A DNA stretch of 64,000 bases from Halalkalicoccus jeotgali B3 (GTDB lineage Archaea; Halobacteriota; Halobacteria; Halobacteriales; Halalkalicoccaceae): positions 248,001 through 312,000 of the forward strand of contig NC_014297.1 in assembly GCF_000196895.1 (NCBI RefSeq), read 5' to 3'. Below, in pieces: positions 1 to 8,484 of the stretch. The notes under the pieces are model-generated. The model saw only the letters and a list, made by a program, of their open reading frames with translations. It ran no database searches and had not been told where the DNA came from. Position 1 is the first letter of the stretch; every line of letters begins with the position of its first letter. The position numbers were made by a program, and so were the translations under genes.

Positions 1-48
1 TTCGACCCGGTGGCAGACGAGGTGGCGATGGGCTACCTCGACGGTTAA
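1..48 (+). CDS. C-terminal tail of an unidentified protein (cut by window start)
   Basis: An open frame from base 1 reads FDPVADEVAMGYLDG and stops at TAA. Only 15 residues are inside the window, so no family can be named. The acidic composition and high GC are consistent with a real haloarchaeal gene end. The next gene starts 24 bases downstream on the same strand, so the two may be co-transcribed. Confidence 0.5.
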   Translation, partial: FDPVADEVAMGYLDG

Positions 49-72
49 GCTCCTCTGTCCCCTACTGGAGGT

Positions 73-360
73 ATGCCAGATACGAAACGTGGCCGCGAGC
101 GGAGCGGACGGGGAAAGCGCTACCAGACCCGGATCCGCGACATCGAGCAGGAACTCGCGGCCCTCCGGGAGGGCGAACCGACCCTCTCGGAGACGCCGCT
201 TGTCGCGACCTACACGAGCGAGGACGGGCAGGACCTCGATCGCGTCGAGTGCTACGGGTTCGAGGAGCTGGTCTACGGTGTCGCGCTCTACGACGCGGCG
301 GGCGAGCAGGTCGCCTACGTCCCTCACGACGCCATCGTCGCGATCGAACCCGCCGACTGA
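73..360 (+). CDS. Small acidic hypothetical protein, 95 aa
   Basis: The ATG start lies 24 bases after the preceding stop. Residues 1-22 are basic (KRGRERSGRGKRYQ) and could contact nucleic acid. A short helix with a coiled-coil look (about 20-35) follows, then an acidic beta-rich C-terminal part ending in EPAD. The abrupt switch from an Arg-rich head to an acidic body is the only distinctive trait. I do not recognise a named family and assign no function. It lies immediately upstream of the nitrate assimilation genes but probably belongs with the gene before it. Confidence 0.7.
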   Translation: MPDTKRGRERSGRGKRYQTRIRDIEQELAALREGEPTLSETPLVATYTSEDGQDLDRVECYGFEELVYGVALYDAAGEQVAYVPHDAIVAIEPAD

Positions 361-370
361 GACCACGACC

Positions 371-378
371 GTTATAGG
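371..378 (+). promoter_or_regulatory. Candidate TATA box for the nasA transcript
   Basis: GTTATAGG lies 23-30 bases upstream of the ATG at 401. That is the spacing expected of an archaeal TATA box feeding a leaderless transcript starting at the short ORF in front of nasA. It is the best match in the 144-base gap; an alternative, weaker AT-rich stretch lies at about 468-480. Confidence 0.4.
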
Positions 379-400
379 GCGTTCTAGGACACGCCTACCC

Positions 401-508
401 ATGAAGGAGTACTTTTTTCAGCCGATCGTCCGCTACAGACCGATAGGAACGATGAACGCTCACAAGATAAGAGTAAAATTGGACGATCCGTCCACGATAG
501 ACCGATGA
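401..508 (+). CDS. Possible 35-aa upstream ORF coupled to nasA
   Basis: An ATG at 401 opens a 35-codon frame beginning MKEYFFQPIVRYRP and ending DDPSTIDR. Its stop overlaps the nasA start as ATGA (505-508). A TATA-like element sits about 26 bases before the ATG, so this would be the first frame on a leaderless mRNA. The peptide is unusually basic and aromatic for this genome, which argues either for a leader peptide or for non-coding 5' sequence. No homologue is recognised; the call rests on position and stop/start overlap only. Confidence 0.3.
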   Translation: MKEYFFQPIVRYRPIGTMNAHKIRVKLDDPSTIDR

Positions 509-2574
509 GCGAGCCCATCCCGACGACCTGTATGCGGTGTGCGGTCGGCTGTGGACACCTCCAACACGGTGCGGACCGGGGCTACGGGCTGGCGGGAATC
601 AGCGGCGATCCGGCTCACCCGACCAACGGGGGGCTGGCCTGTGGACGCGGCCTGCGAGAGACCGCCGAACCCGACGGTGAGTGGCTCACCCGGCCGCTCG
701 TCAGGAAGGAGGGCGAACTGGTCCCCACGAGCTGGGATACGGCCCTCGGAATCGCCACGGACCGACTCGCCGCGGCCCGGGCGCGCGACCCCGACCGAGT
801 CGCGGTGCTGGGAAGCGGCCAGCAGACCAACGAGGCGGCCTACCTGTTGGGAAAACTCGCCCGCGGGGCGCTCGGCACCCGCAACTACGACGCCAACACC
901 ACCCTGTGTATGGCCAGCGCCGTCACCGCCTACTACGACGCCTTCGGCAGCGACGCCCCGCCGCCGACGTACGACGACATCCCCGAGGCCGACGTCCACC
1001 TGCTCTGGGGGGCCAACCCTGCCGTGGCCCACCCCGTGCTCTTTCGGTGGCTCAGAAACACTGAGAGCGAACTGATCGTCGTCGACCCCGTCGAAAGCGA
1101 GAGCGCGGATCACGCCGACGTCCACGTCGCGCCCGAACCGGGCACCGACCTCGCGCTCGCGCGTGCCGTGTTGGCCCGTCTGATCGAGACCGACCGGATC
1201 GACCGGGCGTTCGTCGCCGAGCACACCGAGGGATTCGAGGATCTCGCCGCCGGACTGGCGACGACCCGCGAGGCCGCCGCGAACGCCGGCGTCTCGCTCG
1301 ATTCGATCGAGACGCTCGCGGCGGCATTCGAGAAGCGAACCCTCGTCTACTGGGGGATGGGCGTCAACCAGAGCACCCAGGGGACCGCGACGACAGGCGC
1401 GCTGATCGACTGCTGTCTCGCCTCGGGCAACCTGGGCGAGGGTTCGGGGCCGTTCTCGCTGACGGGGCAGGCCAACTCGATGGGGACGCGGGTCTGCTCC
1501 GCGAAGGGGACCTGGCCCGGCCACCGCGACTTTTCCGATCCCGACCATCGCGGGGCCGTCGCCGAGGCGTGGACCGTCCCCGTCGAGCGCCTGCCCGCCG
1601 ATCCGGGGCCGGGACCCGTCGGGATCGGGCAGGCGATGGCCGACGGGGACGTAGAGGTGTGTTATACGGTCGCGACGAACCCGGTCGCCGGGCTTCCCGA
1701 CGCGGCGCGTGCCCGCGAGGCCTTCGAGGACACCTTCCTCGTCGCTCAGGACGCCTTCGAGACCGAGACCACCCGGCTGGCCGACGTGGTTCTCCCGGCG
1801 GCGACGTGGGGCGAATCGGAGGGGACGACGACCAACATGGAGCGGACGGTCTCGCGGGTGCGTGCCGCGACCGACCTCCCGAGCGGGGTCAGATCCGACC
1901 TGGACGTCATCGGCGCGATCGGACGTGAACTCGCCCCCCGGAGCTTCGAGCGCCCGCCGCTCGACCCCGAACGGGTCTTCGAGGAACTCGCCGCGCTCAC
2001 CCGCGGGACGCCCGCCGACCTCTCGGGGATCAGCTACGCGCGGCTCGAGGCGGAACTCGCGGTCCGCTGGCCCGCGCCCGACGCGACGAGCGACGGCGGC
2101 TACCGGTACCGTACCGACGAAGGCTGGCGTTTCGAGACGATCTCGGGCAAGGCTCGCTTCTCGACGGGCACTCGTGGAAAAGTTCCCGAACCCACCGACG
2201 AAGAGTACCCGCTGACGCTGACCACGGCCCGAAAGGCCGACGAGTACAACACCGGGGTGCGGACGCGGAACGGGTCGCCCGAACCGCCGGTCGCCCGCCT
2301 CCACCCCGACACCCTGCGGGACGCCGCCGAGCGCGTTCGCGACGGGCTCCTCGACGTCCGCTCGCGACGCGGGACGGTCACCGCACGCGTCGAGGCCGAC
2401 GACCGCATCCCGCTAGGGATGGTCTGGCTGCCGATCCACCACCCGGCGGTCAACGAACTCACACTCCCCGAGACCGATCCACGCTCGGACGAACCGAACT
2501 ACAAGCAGTGTGCGGTCGGGTTGCTCGCACCCACGGAGTCACCAGAACGCCCGGCCGTCGCCCGCGGCGACTAA
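505..2574 (+). CDS. nasA: Assimilatory nitrate reductase, catalytic molybdopterin subunit
   Basis: This 689-residue protein belongs to the molybdopterin oxidoreductase (DMSO reductase) superfamily and should reduce nitrate to nitrite in the cytoplasm. Cysteines C9, C12, C16 and C46 (CMRCAVGC, then GGLACGRG) form the N-terminal [4Fe-4S] site. The central Mo-bis-MGD domain follows, with NYDANTTLCMASAV and WGANPAVAHP, then a C-terminal dinucleotide-binding domain with TTARKADEYNTG and NYKQCAVG. There is no Tat signal and the length fits assimilatory NasA, which distinguishes it from periplasmic NarG-type enzymes. It starts inside the stop codon of a short upstream ORF. The electron donor is probably ferredoxin, since no NADH-binding domain is present. 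narK and nirA lie next door. Confidence 0.9.
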   Translation: MSEPIPTTCMRCAVGCGHLQHGADRGYGLAGISGDPAHPTNGGLACGRGLRETAEPDGEWLTRPLVRKEGELVPTSWDTALGIATDRLAAARARDPDRVAVLGSGQQTNEAAYLLGKLARGALGTRNYDANTTLCMASAVTAYYDAFGSDAPPPTYDDIPEADVHLLWGANPAVAHPVLFRWLRNTESELIVVDPVESESADHADVHVAPEPGTDLALARAVLARLIETDRIDRAFVAEHTEGFEDLAAGLATTREAAANAGVSLDSIETLAAAFEKRTLVYWGMGVNQSTQGTATTGALIDCCLASGNLGEGSGPFSLTGQANSMGTRVCSAKGTWPGHRDFSDPDHRGAVAEAWTVPVERLPADPGPGPVGIGQAMADGDVEVCYTVATNPVAGLPDAARAREAFEDTFLVAQDAFETETTRLADVVLPAATWGESEGTTTNMERTVSRVRAATDLPSGVRSDLDVIGAIGRELAPRSFERPPLDPERVFEELAALTRGTPADLSGISYARLEAELAVRWPAPDATSDGGYRYRTDEGWRFETISGKARFSTGTRGKVPEPTDEEYPLTLTTARKADEYNTGVRTRNGSPEPPVARLHPDTLRDAAERVRDGLLDVRSRRGTVTARVEADDRIPLGMVWLPIHHPAVNELTLPETDPRSDEPNYKQCAVGLLAPTESPERPAVARGD

Positions 2575-2702
2575 AACCCGAGGCCACGGGCGCACGCGCG
2601 CATCCGGTCGCTCGACACTCCCGCCGCCCGGGCCGCCTGTTCTAACGTGAGGGTTCCACATCCGTACAGGGTTGCCGCCGATACTTGCGATTTCGTCGCC
2701 AT
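2571..2702 (-). CDS. 43-aa HTH-like small protein, convergent with nasA
   Basis: A 43-codon frame starts MATKSQVSAATLYGCG and continues LTLEQAARAAGVSSDRM, ending GLGF. The second half looks like the recognition part of a helix-turn-helix (LTLEQAARAAGVS). Very short HTH-like proteins of this layout recur in haloarchaea and are annotated only as domains of unknown function. Its last four bases overlap the nasA stop, so the two messages are antisense at their 3' ends. It lies between nasA and narK and is a candidate regulator or antisense partner of the cluster. That role is inference; the match is from memory of the fold pattern. Confidence 0.6.
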   Translation of the reverse strand: MATKSQVSAATLYGCGTLTLEQAARAAGVSSDRMRACARGLGF

Positions 2703-2902
2703 ACACTCCGTATACTATCCGTGTATGTAAAGTTATCGTGGTACTAAGTCACGGTATCTCCGACGATCCATAGCCGAGAGAAACGACCGTCCAGATCTCA
2801 CGCCACAGATTCGAATTCGCCCAAAACGGTCTCCGATCGCGTTCTGTCGATCGCCGCGGCGCGCTCACGGGGCCAGCCACGACGGGCATCGTCATCCGCC
2901 TT

Positions 2903-4225
2903 TCAGTCGTCGCCGCTGACGGTCGAAGTGGCGCCTGTATCCGGCTTTTCGACGAACCAGCCACCCGTGGTCGCCCGCTCGGCGACGTGGGGTTGGAACA
3001 CCCACGCACACAGCGCCAGAATGGGAAGCATCGTCGCGGCGACGACGACGTATCCCAGGTGGAGGTTCGGCAGAAACGCCGCCGAGAACACGAGCGGGTA
3101 GATCGAGCCGCCCGAGGAGCCGATCCCGCCGACGATTCCGGTGACGGTGCCCGAACTGTTGGGGAACATCGCGGGGACCTGTGCGAAGATCGCCCCCTCG
3201 GCGAAGGCACAGCCCAGTCCGACGAGGAAGCCGGCCGCCACGGCGGCGTAGATGTTGCCCGTCAGGCCGGCCCCGGTCATCCCGACCATCGCCACCGTGA
3301 CGAACACCAGCGTCGAGAAGGTCCACTGCTCGCGGTAGCGCCCCGCGAACCACGGCAGGAGTTCGATCTCCCTGCGCGCGACGACGTCGCTGACGTAGCC
3401 GCCGATCGGCCGCAACAGTCCCGCCGCGACCGAGAACGTCGCCGCGAACGTCGCCGCGATCACGATGTCGCTCTGACCGAACGCCTCGCGGTAGTAGGTG
3501 CCCAGCCAGCCGTTCATCGCGAGTTCGAGCCCGAAGGTCATGACGTAGGCGGCCGCGAGGACCACCGCCCCGTAGCGCGTCGCGATGTAGAGCCACTGGT
3601 CTACGCTGGTGCCCTCCCTGGTCGCCTGTCGCTTGGCCTCGCTTTTGGCCGCGTCGCCGACGAGGTAGTAGACGATCCCGACGCCGATCGCCAACACCCC
3701 GGTGTAGAAGAACGCGGCCCGCCAGTTCGTCGAGAACAGCGGTCCGGCGTAGTTCTCGCCGAAGACCCGCGGGAGCGTGAAGTACGCGCCAAGCCCCGCC
3801 CCGGCGTTGCCGATCCCGGCAAAGATTCCCTCTGCGGTGCCGAGGTTCTCCTCCTCGAACCACTCGGCGACGTGCTGGATGCCGATGACGAAGGTGATCC
3901 CCGCCAGCGATGCGACGATCCGCGAGGCGGTAAACACCTCGTAGGTCTGGGCGAACGCGCTGACGATCGAGAACGTCCCAACGAGCACCATCGTACAGCC
4001 GGCCGTCACGGGCGCGCCGAATCGGTCGGTGAGCGGCCCGATGACGATCCGTCCCAGCGGCACAGCGATGACCGCCGCACTCGAAACGATCCCGAGTTGG
4101 GCCACCGAGAGGCCGAACTCCGCCGCGATCCCGCCGGTAAAGGGGGCAAAGGAGAACCAGATCACGAACCCGAGGTTGAACATGACCGTCGCGAGGAGCA
4201 GATTCTTCCACTTCCCGTCGATCAC
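2903..4225 (-). CDS. narK: Nitrate/nitrite transporter, MFS family
   Basis: This 440-residue major facilitator protein has about 12 membrane segments. The start [24 protein letters not shown] is typical of NarK/NasA-type nitrate porters, and glycine-rich nitrate-signature-like stretches occur at [17 protein letters not shown] and [20 protein letters not shown]. The start is GTG at 4225, forced by an in-frame stop three codons upstream. A 19-codon ORF (4222-4281) overlaps that GTG as GTGA. It is divergent from nirA across about 500 bases and convergent with nasA, and should import nitrate for assimilation. Confidence 0.9.
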   Translation of the reverse strand: MIDGKWKNLLLATVMFNLGFVIWFSFAPFTGGIAAEFGLSVAQLGIVSSAAVIAVPLGRIVIGPLTDRFGAPVTAGCTMVLVGTFSIVSAFAQTYEVFTASRIVASLAGITFVIGIQHVAEWFEEENLGTAEGIFAGIGNAGAGLGAYFTLPRVFGENYAGPLFSTNWRAAFFYTGVLAIGVGIVYYLVGDAAKSEAKRQATREGTSVDQWLYIATRYGAVVLAAAYVMTFGLELAMNGWLGTYYREAFGQSDIVIAATFAATFSVAAGLLRPIGGYVSDVVARREIELLPWFAGRYREQWTFSTLVFVTVAMVGMTGAGLTGNIYAAVAAGFLVGLGCAFAEGAIFAQVPAMFPNSSGTVTGIVGGIGSSGGSIYPLVFSAAFLPNLHLGYVVVAATMLPILALCAWVFQPHVAERATTGGWFVEKPDTGATSTVSGDD

Positions 4226-4281
4226 TCCGGGTCACCCCCCGAACCGCCGATAGCAGTCGAATTTTGTTTACGATCATCCAT
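4222..4281 (-). CDS. Possible 19-aa upstream ORF coupled to narK
   Basis: The frame encodes [19 protein letters not shown]. Its TGA overlaps the narK GTG (GTGA, 4222-4225), the classic arrangement for translational coupling. It is polar, with no hydrophobic segment. It is reported mainly because nasA and nirA are preceded by short ORFs in the same arrangement. It may equally be untranslated leader; no homologue is recognised. Confidence 0.25.
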   Translation of the reverse strand: MDDRKQNSTAIGGSGGDPE

Positions 4282-4420
4282 ACATTCGCGTATTTCCACT
4301 GTACACATGGTAAATCTCGACCGAATCTGCCCGAGTCTCCGTAATAACCTCTTCGGTGATAGTGTTAATAAACGGGGGATCACACGAGACGGAACCCGGT
4401 GATGGGGGATGTCTCGTAGG

Positions 4421-4559
4421 ACGTATAAGGTCGGACGTGGCGGAATACGACAGCGCTTTCCGATATATCTCACTAATGCATCGAGAAATAGAAATTACTG
4501 GTATTATCGAGCTGAAAGTCTTTGATTCAGAGAATCTTTCCGGATAGTACCTTATACGT
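4421..4559. repeat. Widely spaced 11-bp inverted repeat between narK and nirA
   Basis: ACGTATAAGGT at 4421-4431 is the exact reverse complement of ACCTTATACGT at 4549-4559. Each arm contains a TATA-like core, so the arms could be mirror-image promoter elements or operator half-sites for the two divergent genes. The match is read directly from the sequence; the function is inference. Confidence 0.6.
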
Positions 4560-4565
4560 GCTAAT

Positions 4566-4577
4566 CCACGTACGTGG
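4566..4577. promoter_or_regulatory. Perfect 12-bp palindrome, candidate operator
   Basis: CCACGTACGTGG is a perfect palindrome lying 7 bases after the right arm of the inverted repeat and about 150 bases upstream of nirA. Palindromes of this size are typical binding sites for dimeric regulators. Which regulator binds is unknown. Confidence 0.45.
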
Positions 4578-4686
4578 GATGGGGGACCTCATAGAGGTCT
4601 AGCGAAGTGACTGGATTGTCTAGTGGATAGCGTTATTAGTCCGATCCAAACAGTATTCGACGTGAGAGTCCTTCAAGGTGGTCTAC

Positions 4687-4740
4687 ATGGTCAAACTATC
4701 GGACATTCATCCAACTGAGGTGGGCGGTCGTGGCGCCTGA
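4687..4740 (+). CDS. Possible 17-aa upstream ORF overlapping the nirA start
   Basis: ATG at 4687 opens MVKLSDIHPTEVGGRGA, whose stop (4738-4740) lies inside the first codons of nirA. A Shine-Dalgarno-like AAGGTGG sits about 7 bases before this ATG, and another (GAGGTGGG, about 4717-4724) inside it precedes the nirA GTG. The two ribosome-binding sites and the overlap suggest coupled translation. The peptide has no recognised relative. Confidence 0.35.
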   Translation: MVKLSDIHPTEVGGRGA

Positions 4741-6478
4741 GATCGAACAGTGGAAAGACGACTGTTACGGCGAGGAGCTGCGCGGGAAGATCCTCGAGTT
4801 CGCGGCGGGCGGCTGGGAGACGATCCCCGAGGGGGAACGCAAGAAGTGGTTCTCGCTGTTCAAACACTGGGGGGTCTTCCACCAGCGCGACGGCCAGGAG
4901 AGCTACTTCATGCTGCGCCTGCAGAACGCCGGCGGCGTGTTGCGCCCCGGCCAGTTGCGCGCGATCGGCGAGGTCGCCCGCGACTACGCGACCGGCCCCG
5001 CCGAGAACCCCGAGTTCGGCAACGGCTTTCTCGACCTGACGACCCGCCAGTCGGTCCAGCTGCACTGGATCAAGCTCGAGGACGTCCCCGCGATCTGGGA
5101 GAAACTCGAATCGGTTGGCGTCTCCTCCCGATCGTCGGGGGGCGACTCGATGCGCAACATGGCCGGCTGCCCGGTCGCCGGGCTCGACGCCGAGGAATTC
5201 ATCGACTCGCGGGACCTGCTCGAACGGCTGAATACCGACCTGCGCGAGGACGATACTCTCGCAAACCTCCCTCGGAAGTTCAACGTCTCGGTGACGGGCT
5301 GTCGGGAGGGCTGTGCCCAGGACTCGATCAACGACATCGGGCTCGAACCCGCCGAGAAAGGCAGAACGAAAGGCTACAACGTCCGGGTCGGCGGCGGTCT
5401 CGGAGGGAGACAGCCCCGGGAAGCCCGCTCGCTCGACGTGTTCGTCACGCCCGAGGAGGCCTACGACGTGGTGCGAGGTTTCGTCGAACTGTATCAGGAA
5501 CGCGGCCAGCGCGAGAACCGCCAGAAGTCCCGCTCGCGCTTTTTCGTCGACGACTGGGGCGTCGAGGAGATCCGTGCGACCCTCCAAGCGGAGTACGTCG
5601 AGTTCGCGCTCCGGACCGCGGGCGCGGACCTCCGCGAGGAGTACACCTATAACGCCGGGACCTGTCGCGGCGGCGACCACGTCGGCGTCCACGAGCAGAA
5701 AAACGGCGAGTACTACGTGGGTCTGAGCGTCCCGGTCGGTCGCCTGCGCGCGAAGGAGGCCATCGCGATCGCGAACTGCGCGAGCGAGTACGGAAGCGGG
5801 GAGGTACGCCTGAGCCGCCGGCAGAATCCCCTGATCATGGACGTTCCCGAGGCCGATCTCGACCCGTTGCTCTCCGAACCGGTACTGGAGACCCACACGC
5901 CCGAGCCCCACCCGTTCCAGCGCGGGTCGATCGCCTGTACGGGCACCGAGTTCTGCCCGCTGGCGCTGACCGAGACGAAAGCCCGTTTGGCGCGAACGAT
6001 CCGCTGGCTGCGCGAGAACTGCGACCTCCCTGACGACGTCGAGGACATTCATATTCACTACTCGGGCTGTACGGCCGACTGTGGGCAGGCGCTCACCGCC
6101 GACATCGGTCTGCAGGGCATGCGCGCACGCAAGAACGGCGAGATGGTCGAGGCGCTGGATATCGGCGTCGGCGGCGGAATCGGGGAAAACCCCTCGTTCA
6201 TCGAGTGGATCCACCAGCGCGTCCCCGCCGACGAGGCACCGATGGTGATCAAGAAACTCGTCGAGGCCTACGGCGCCCACCGCTCTCCGGGCCAGTCCTT
6301 TCGCGAGTGGGTCGAAAACACAGGCGTCGAGAGCCTCGTCGAACTCGCCGAACCCGAGGAGAGTTCCTACGAGGACCCGTGGATGGACGACGCGAAGGGG
6401 TCGTGGTACCCCTTTGCGGAAGGCGAGAGCCCCGCCCCGACGGCCGCCGACGGCACCCCGATCTCCGCTGACGACTGA
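4730..6478 (+). CDS. nirA: Ferredoxin-dependent nitrite (or sulfite) reductase
   Basis: This 582-residue siroheme/[4Fe-4S] reductase should reduce nitrite to ammonium with six electrons from ferredoxin. The cluster-binding cysteines are C403, C409 (CTGTEFC), C447 and C451 (SGCTADC), the hallmark of this family. Two ferrodoxin-like halves are visible (NPEFGNGFLDLTTRQSVQLHW early, YGSGEVRLSRRQNPLIMD later). The length and the shared control region with narK favour nitrite over sulfite. Start is GTG at 4730 behind GAGGTGGG. The C-terminal 50 residues are an acidic tail. Confidence 0.9.
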   Translation: MAPEIEQWKDDCYGEELRGKILEFAAGGWETIPEGERKKWFSLFKHWGVFHQRDGQESYFMLRLQNAGGVLRPGQLRAIGEVARDYATGPAENPEFGNGFLDLTTRQSVQLHWIKLEDVPAIWEKLESVGVSSRSSGGDSMRNMAGCPVAGLDAEEFIDSRDLLERLNTDLREDDTLANLPRKFNVSVTGCREGCAQDSINDIGLEPAEKGRTKGYNVRVGGGLGGRQPREARSLDVFVTPEEAYDVVRGFVELYQERGQRENRQKSRSRFFVDDWGVEEIRATLQAEYVEFALRTAGADLREEYTYNAGTCRGGDHVGVHEQKNGEYYVGLSVPVGRLRAKEAIAIANCASEYGSGEVRLSRRQNPLIMDVPEADLDPLLSEPVLETHTPEPHPFQRGSIACTGTEFCPLALTETKARLARTIRWLRENCDLPDDVEDIHIHYSGCTADCGQALTADIGLQGMRARKNGEMVEALDIGVGGGIGENPSFIEWIHQRVPADEAPMVIKKLVEAYGAHRSPGQSFREWVENTGVESLVELAEPEESSYEDPWMDDAKGSWYPFAEGESPAPTAADGTPISADD

Positions 6479-6578
6479 CCGCCTGCCGGATCGACACCGG
6501 CAAGGTCCTCCCCGCCCAACGCGCCCCATGAGCGACGCATCGTCGACCACCCCTTTTTCGCCCGAGCGCTGATCGAGC

Positions 6579-7076
6579 GTGCCACAGCCACGCCACCGCT
6601 CCGGGGACGACAGACTGGGTTTCGAGGAGACGACCAACTACCTCACGAGCGCGCTCTCGAAGTTCGTCCCGAACTGGCTGGCCAGGCGCGCGGTGAGCGT
6701 CTCCGTCGAGACCCCGAGAGACCGGTATCGACGGGGCGAACCCGTCGAGATCGTCGTCGAGTTCCGCAATCGCCTCCCGCTGCCGATCACGGTTCCCACC
6801 GTCGAGCGGCGGCTCTGGGAGTGGCGCGTCGACGGCGTACTGGAGGCGACCGAGGAACCCCGGTACGTGGATCGCTCGCCCAACACCTTCGCGTTTCGCG
6901 GCGGCGAGAGAAAGCGGGTCGTCCAGCACTGGAACGGCCACTTCCGGCGTGCGGAGGGAATCGACGGCCTGCACGCCTCCAAACCCGCCACGCCGGGCGA
7001 ACACACCATCAGCGTCTCGCTGACGACGACCGACGGCGACGGCCCCGGGGACGCGACGACGATTACCGTCGAGTAG
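6579..7076 (+). CDS. BsuPI-like beta-sandwich protein, 165 aa
   Basis: A GTG start gives a 165-residue protein without a signal peptide or membrane segment. From about residue 45 it has an immunoglobulin-like strand pattern: VSVSVETPRDRYRRGEPVEIVVEFRNRLPLPITV, then RRLWEWRVDGV, then an ending PGEHTISVSLTTTDG. This resembles the intracellular proteinase-inhibitor (BsuPI) domain and conserved haloarchaeal proteins of unknown function. It lies between nirA and the convergent peptide transporter, about 100 bases after nirA. The role is unknown. Confidence 0.7.
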   Translation: MPQPRHRSGDDRLGFEETTNYLTSALSKFVPNWLARRAVSVSVETPRDRYRRGEPVEIVVEFRNRLPLPITVPTVERRLWEWRVDGVLEATEEPRYVDRSPNTFAFRGGERKRVVQHWNGHFRRAEGIDGLHASKPATPGEHTISVSLTTTDGDGPGDATTITVE

Positions 7077-7110
7077 CGATCGTCCCGACTCTCGCGAGAG
7101 TCGAGACGAC

Positions 7111-8484
7111 TCAGTCGTCCGAGACGGCTGCCTCGGACTCCGATCCGGGCTCGACCCCGGACGCGTTCGCTCCCGGTTCGACGGGCTCGCCGGTCTCCGG
7201 ATCTAACCGGACGCCGTCCTCGCGGTGGCGGTGGCAGGCCGCGTAGTGAGTGCCGGTGCCGTACTCCGGGCTGATCTCGTAGGCGGGGACCTCCCGCGCG
7301 CAGACGCTCTTCTCGGCGAATTCCGCGACCAGCAACTGCGCGGCCCCGTCCCACTCCTCGCGTTCTATGTGGTCGAGTGCCGTCTCGATTATCTCGCCCG
7401 GTTCGCCGGCGGGTACTCCCTCGAAGAAACGCCGGCGGAGCTTTTCGGGGTCGTCCGTCTCCGTCGTGCGGCGGTCGACCGCGCGCATGAACGCCCGGGT
7501 TTCTTCCCACTCCCGGTCCGCGAGGTCGTACTCGTCGGGCGCGATGAGTTCGGGACAGCGCGTGCGAAAGCGACAGCCCGAGGGCGGGTCGATCGGGCTC
7601 GGCACGTCGCCCTCGAGCACGCCGCGTTCGCCCCTCGCACGCGGATCCGGCACCGGGATCGATTCGAGCAGCGCCCGCGTGTAGGGGTGTTGGGGGTTCT
7701 CGTAGAGTTCCTCCTTGTCCGAGAGTTCGACCAGCTGCCCGAGATACATCACCGCGACGCGATCGGATATGTGACGAATTACAGAAAGGTCGTGGGCGAT
7801 AAAGAGGTAGGTCAGATCGAACTCCTCCTGGAGTTCGCGCATCGTGTTCAAGACCTGCGCCTGGATGGAGACGTCGAGCGCGCTCACCGGCTCGTCACAG
7901 ACGATGAAATCCGGGTTGACCGACAACGCACGCGCGAGGTTGACCCGCTGGCGCTGGCCCCCCGAAAAGGCGTGGGGATAGCGGTTGTAGTGTTGAGGGT
8001 CGAGCCCGACCTTTGCCAGTAGTTCCTTCGCGCGGGCCTCGCGACCCTCGTCGTCGAGCATGTCGTGGGCTTCCATTGGCTCTTCGACGACCTGGCCGAC
8101 CTTCATCCGCGGATCGAGCGAGGACTGGGGGTCCTGGAAGATGAGTTGCATCTCGCGGCGTTTCTTCCGGAGCGTCTCGCCGCCCATCGCGGTCAGCTCC
8201 TCGCCCTTGAAGTAGACGGTGCCGTCCGTGGGTTTGATGAGCTGGAGGATGTTGCGCGCGAGGGTGGACTTCCCACAGCCCGACTCACCGACCAGCCCTA
8301 GCGTCTCGCCTTTCTTGATGTCGAAGGAGACGTTCTCGACGGCTCGGACCCGTTCGGGCTCGTGGATCACCGGCGGGAAGGCACCCTCGGGATTACGCTT
8401 GAACCCGCCGAACAGCCCCTCGTCGTTCGAGAAGTGTTTCGTCAGCCCTTCGACGCGCACCAGCGGCTCCTCGGCGTCGTTCAT
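7111..8484 (-). CDS. dppF: Peptide ABC transporter ATPase (DppF/OppF type)
   Basis: This 457-residue ATPase powers peptide import. Visible elements are Walker [10 protein letters not shown], the signature [14 protein letters not shown], Walker [13 protein letters not shown] and the C-terminal oligopeptide-transporter tail with a cysteine pair (CRFRTRCP) and a later CAREVP...CHRHRE. A haloarchaeal-style acidic insert separates these cysteines. The ATG at 8484 is preferred because it overlaps the end of the upstream ATPase as ATGA. It is the last gene of a five-gene transport unit. Confidence 0.9.
   Translation of the reverse strand: MNDAEEPLVRVEGLTKHFSNDEGLFGGFKRNPEGAFPPVIHEPERVRAVENVSFDIKKGETLGLVGESGCGKSTLARNILQLIKPTDGTVYFKGEELTAMGGETLRKKRREMQLIFQDPQSSLDPRMKVGQVVEEPMEAHDMLDDEGREARAKELLAKVGLDPQHYNRYPHAFSGGQRQRVNLARALSVNPDFIVCDEPVSALDVSIQAQVLNTMRELQEEFDLTYLFIAHDLSVIRHISDRVAVMYLGQLVELSDKEELYENPQHPYTRALLESIPVPDPRARGERGVLEGDVPSPIDPPSGCRFRTRCPELIAPDEYDLADREWEETRAFMRAVDRRTTETDDPEKLRRRFFEGVPAGEPGEIIETALDHIEREEWDGAAQLLVAEFAEKSVCAREVPAYEISPEYGTGTHYAACHRHREDGVRLDPETGEPVEPGANASGVEPGSESEAAVSDD

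Larger units (their letters stand above)
4282..4686. other. Divergent narK/nirA control region
   Basis: About 400 bases of distinctly AT-richer DNA separate the two divergent nitrate genes and contain no convincing long gene. AT-rich boxes that could serve as TATA elements are TTTATTAA (about 4364-4373, reading toward narK) and TTATTA (about 4633-4638, reading toward nirA). The region holds an 11-bp inverted repeat 118 bases apart, a perfect 12-bp palindrome, and two copies of GATGGGGGA (4401-4409 and 4578-4586). This is where nitrogen-responsive control would be expected. Confidence 0.6.

Noticed and set aside
460-2304. Long opposite-strand ORF across nasA
   Set aside because: Its protein is Arg/Gly/Val-rich with no family features and mirrors the third-codon GC of nasA, which has clear cysteine and cofactor motifs.
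4356-4547. 63-codon ORF in the narK-nirA spacer
   Set aside because: Composition is unlike neighbouring proteins and it lies in AT-rich control DNA containing the inverted repeat; no family resemblance.
6528-6572. 14-codon ORF between nirA and the BsuPI-like gene
   Set aside because: Too short, Ser/Thr-rich, and not positioned like the short ORFs that overlap the nitrate gene starts.
4691-6637. Opposite-strand ORF across nirA
   Set aside because: Artefact of high GC; nirA on the plus strand has the complete siroheme/Fe-S motif set.
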